NCBI GenBank assembly: GCA_016946835.1 | Contig: JACVTC010000106.1 | Span: 511,501-571,500, forward strand | From: Neocallimastix lanati (nom. inval.) | Taxonomy: Eukaryota; Neocallimastigomycota; Neocallimastigomycetes; Neocallimastigales; Neocallimastigaceae | DNA length: 60,000 nt | Direction of reading: 5' to 3' | Shown here: positions 56,533-60,000 of the stretch, one piece after another | How positions within the stretch are numbered: the first letter of the stretch is position 1 | Layout: each line of letters begins with the position of its first letter | Program-made: the position numbers and the translations under genes | The notes under the pieces: model-generated | Seen by the model: the letters and a program-made list of their open reading frames with translations, nothing else | Database searches by the model: none | What the model was told of the DNA's origin: nothing

Positions 56533-56924
56533 CATTTATGTGCAATAATTTATAAGCCATGGGTTTTATAAATAATGGTTGTTTAGTAAAATTTATTAAA
56601 AAAATTATAATATTCGTACAATTAAAATAATAACTCTTGTAAATTTAGGAATTAGAATTATTATTTTATTTGTACGAAGAGTCTTCTATTTCAAATATAA
56701 ATAATTTAATCTATTTATAAGAAATAGGTGATATATTAAAATTAAATATTCTAATATATTGAATATATTAATTATATATGAATTAATTTATTATAATTAT
56801 TATAATTATAATAATACATATTGAAATAAAATAAAATAAAATAATTAATTATCAAAAAGATATAAATATTTAATAATTATTATTAAATATACAAATATGT
56901 TACTATACATATTTGTTTTATATC
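56533..56924 (+). repeat. Dispersed repeat, copy B
   Basis: Same family and orientation as 33,346-33,723. It begins catttatgtgcaataattta and ends tttgttttatatca. It contains an extra hairpin arm and an inverted loop relative to copy A (56,615-56,676). Confidence 0.9.
56615..56676. repeat. Hairpin inside copy B with inverted loop
   Basis: Arms cgtacaattaaaataataa (from 56,615) and ttattattttatttgtacg (to 56,676) pair with one mismatch. The loop aactcttgtaaatttaggaa then ttagaatt is the reverse complement of the matching loop in copy A (33,444-33,475). Confidence 0.8.
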
Positions 56925-57060
56925 AGAAATGCCCTTTCTAAAAATTAAACTATATATATATTTTTAAAAAAAATATATGGTTTAATTACAACTAATAATA
57001 ATTTAAAAAAGACAATATTTTATTCTATATACTTGGTGGTATGAAAAAAGCGATTACCAA

Positions 57061-57243
57061 ATGGTATGTGATGCTAAAACCTACGCCAAACTTCATATAT
57101 TTGATGCAAATCCAGTTGCTCTCATATCCAATTTAATTGCTCAATTTGAAAAATGGGTAATTGCTATAAGAAGTGTGAATAAATTTAACTATAATTGGGC
57201 CCCTATTTTGTTTCTATATTTTGAAGGAATAACAAATATATAA
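57061..57243 (+). pseudogene. Possible retrotransposon gag fragment
   Basis: A 60-codon frame: MVCDAKTYAKLHIFDANPVA, LISNLIAQFEKWVIAIRSVN, KFNYNWAPILFLYFEGITNI. Base composition is less biased than the flanks. The pattern F..W...(15)...ilfLYfEGiT resembles the N-terminal part of LTR-element gag proteins (f..Wl.......k......L.G.A), and the frame after the stop could continue WYKNKI-like. Less biased non-coding sequence extends to about 57,570. Weak call. Confidence 0.35.
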
Positions 57244-57570
57244 AAATAAAATATTAATATTTGTTATATTGGCGATAGTTCATTTAATACCATATTTTAT
57301 GATAGTATAATATATAATTGAAATAAACGTGTATAGCAATTCTAATATGTGAGTTTTCAAATTCCTTATTGAGGGAAGAAGTAATAAAATAACAGTTCTA
57401 GAGAAGAATCTACCTGATGTAATCAAATTCTTATTAACCATTCTTAGTTATTACTGAGGCACTTTAATCGAATGTATCAGTGATTATTGACAAACATTTG
57501 AATTTTGTCATGTGAGTTTTAAGCAAATTTAACTACCAAGAACGTCAATACGGATAACACAATAAGAAAA

Positions 57571-60000
57571 GATAAGTAATATTATTGTTATTATCATTAA
57601 AAATTTACAACCAAAAAAATAATAATCATAATACAAATATATATATATATATTTTTATATTTTATATTAATTAATAATATAAATTTATGTTTTAATTAAA
57701 TATGAATTTTTATGTTTTATTTTATTCTATATCAATAATAGAATAATAAATAGTTTTAAAATTTGATATTTTTATATATATATTTTTACATTTTATATTC
57801 CGCTATGTTCAATATATTTGTATTATTCATATATATTTTTTTTTACATTTTATATTTCATTATTTCATGTATATCATATAAATAGAATAATATTACAATT
57901 TAAATAAATAAATCTATTGAATAGTTAAATACAAATATGAAAAATTAATTGTAAATTATATTTTTAAATAAAGTTATTTAACTTAAACTGGAATAAAAAA
58001 TTAATTAAAATTAAGGTTACACAACGTTAATTTTAATTATTATCATCATATTAAAAAAAATAAAACTATTTATAAATAATATATAAATAATATATAAATA
58101 ATTTATTATTAATAAATATTTTTGTTTTACCTTTTATAAATAAAATTAAACAAAATTTATATATTTTCGAATTAAACTTAATATATTGGAACAAATATAT
58201 ATCAAACATTTTTTTTATTTTTTTTTAACATCATTAAAATAAATATTGATTTTTATATTTTTATTATGAATATTATACTATCATAAATATATTTTTAATT
58301 TTTTTTCTAAAGTAATTTTATTATAAAATTATTATTATTTTTTTTTTATAATAATTTTATTATTATAAAATTATCTTAAAAAAATTAATCTATAATAATA
58401 ATAATAATAATAATAATAATTATAATAATTATAATAATATAAAATAATAATAATAATAATAATTATAAATTTAAAAGTCATATAAAACAAAATATTATTA
58501 TTACCTAGTTTTTTTTTTATAATAAAGTTATATATAATTATATAAATTTATATATTTAATACTTTTTAAACTTTTTAATATTATAATATTATTTAATAAA
58601 AAAAAATTTTTTTTGATAAATATTTATGCATACATAAAGAATTTATGTATACATTAAAGAAATGAATTAATAAAGGATAAATATGATACTTACTTTAATA
58701 TAATAATAAATAAAGTTATGTAACACTATTGTCCTAGAAACATTTATATTATATTGATTTTTTATAGTGGCTTTTTGAATTTATAATTTTATTGGTTAAA
58801 ACACTGTTTAATCAAATTGTTGGTTAAACTTAATATAAATATCAATACATAATGAAATTGAAATTTAATAAGTAAATAGATATATCATATAATTATTATG
58901 ATATATTACTCATTTTTTTATATTAATTTTAATTAATAAATTAATAAATATAGAATATTTAATATATACTAATATTATGGTGTAAAATATTATATTAATT
59001 TATATATACATGTATTAGATATATACTATAATATACTTTATAAAAAAGATGTAATTTACATTTCTATAATCATATATTATATATTATAAAATTTTTATAC
59101 ATATTACTTTATATTATTAATATATATGTATGAAGCAAATATGTTTATGTACTACGTTTTTTTTTTTTTTTTTTTTTAAAAATAAAAGATATTTTATAAT
59201 TTTATTTTTGAAATTAAATAAATTATTTTTATTAAAATACTACATATAATAATATAATATTTGATAATTTATATTTAATAAATATTAAAATTTATTAATA
59301 AAAAATATATTAAATTCTATTAAATTATTTATATTATTAATATTATTAAATTCCTATAATAAATATACTAAAATATATTGTAATAAATCAACTATAATTT
59401 CTAATATTTTATATTATTATCAATTTTCAAAACTTTATTTTATTTTGTTTTATTTATTTATTTATTTTATTTTATTTTACTTTTTTGTTCTTTTTATTTT
59501 TTAAAGCTTTTATATTTGTGAAGGACCATAATTTCAAAAATAAAACATTAATAAATAATATAAGTAATAATTAGTGATAGAATTATTATTTACATATTAT
59601 TTTGATTGTTATTAATATAAATCAATAATTATTTTGTAAGAAATAATGTTTGATTAAATGAACAATAACATAATCTTTTAGATTTTAAAGTGTATATAAG
59701 TTTATTTTTTGTCTTTTTAGAACAGAAAAAAATATATTGTATAATTATAAAGATAACAAAAAGTAAATATTTAATAAAAAAAAAGGTCATTTAAACAATA
59801 AATTTAGCAATTATTTTAAATGTAAGAACAATATTATATAAATATAATATAAAATTGTTATTAATAATTATTAAACAATATAAACAATACCTTTTTTTTT
59901 TTTATTTCATTTTGAAGTTTAAAAGAATAAAAATAAACATTCAATTAATAAAATTTTTATTTTATATAATGAATTAAAAAAAAATTATAAAAGTAATAAA
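57571..60000. other. A/T-rich DNA to window end, no gene seen
   Basis: Contains (AAT)n with ataattataataatt variants (58,396-58,465), poly-T (59,158-59,177), and otherwise unstructured A/T sequence. No open frame with protein-like composition. Confidence 0.6.

Overview
The window is extremely AT-rich eukaryotic DNA. Genes are split by many short introns, mostly GT(A/G)...AG and about 80-250 nt long. Intergenic DNA is almost pure A/T with long homopolymers and tri-, tetra-, penta- and heptanucleotide repeats. Coding regions carry long Asn (AAT) runs. The standard genetic code fits every gene read. A CPAP/SAS-4-type centriole gene and a FAM227-type gene, both families typical of flagellated eukaryotes, together with FLYWCH-MULE, Ty3/gypsy and Ty1/copia remnants, suggest a zoosporic fungus. 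An anaerobic gut fungus (Neocallimastigomycota) fits best; this is inference from gene content and composition, not a database match.

Layout. 1-14,400: four minus-strand genes: an F-BAR protein with a PH-like end (runs to the window edge), a uridine kinase with a UPRTase-like C-terminus, a PUM3/Puf6 nucleolar Puf protein, and an unrecognised gene. 15,480-25,600: a graveyard of decayed retrotransposons in both orientations plus a large AT minisatellite. 27,626-29,914: a WD40 gene on the plus strand. 30,800-34,710: a broken FLYWCH/MULE transposase and non-coding repeats, including one copy of a ~380-bp dispersed repeat. 35,558-55,821: plus-strand genes for a cysteine-rich membrane protein, a FAM227-like protein, a LolD/MacB-type ABC ATPase and a CPAP/SAS-4-like protein. 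56,533-60,000: the second copy of the dispersed repeat, a gag-like fragment and gene-free DNA.

Most notable. Two introns, one in the FAM227-like gene and one in the ABC ATPase gene, begin with ATATCCTTTT and GTATCCTTTT and contain no AG dinucleotide at all. The first restores the reading frame exactly as an AT-AC intron. These are the marks of U12-type (minor spliceosome) introns. Other points: a dispersed repeat whose two copies differ by inversion of a hairpin loop, stop codons in a gypsy relic that are all explained by C:G to T:A transitions, two perfect hairpins behind the cysteine-rich gene, and a UPRTase-like domain lacking the usual uracil-binding tail.

The genes do not form one pathway. 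They are housekeeping (nucleotide salvage, ribosome biogenesis), membrane shaping, and flagellum-related functions. Exon limits were read by eye from splice signals and frame; all would need transcript confirmation.
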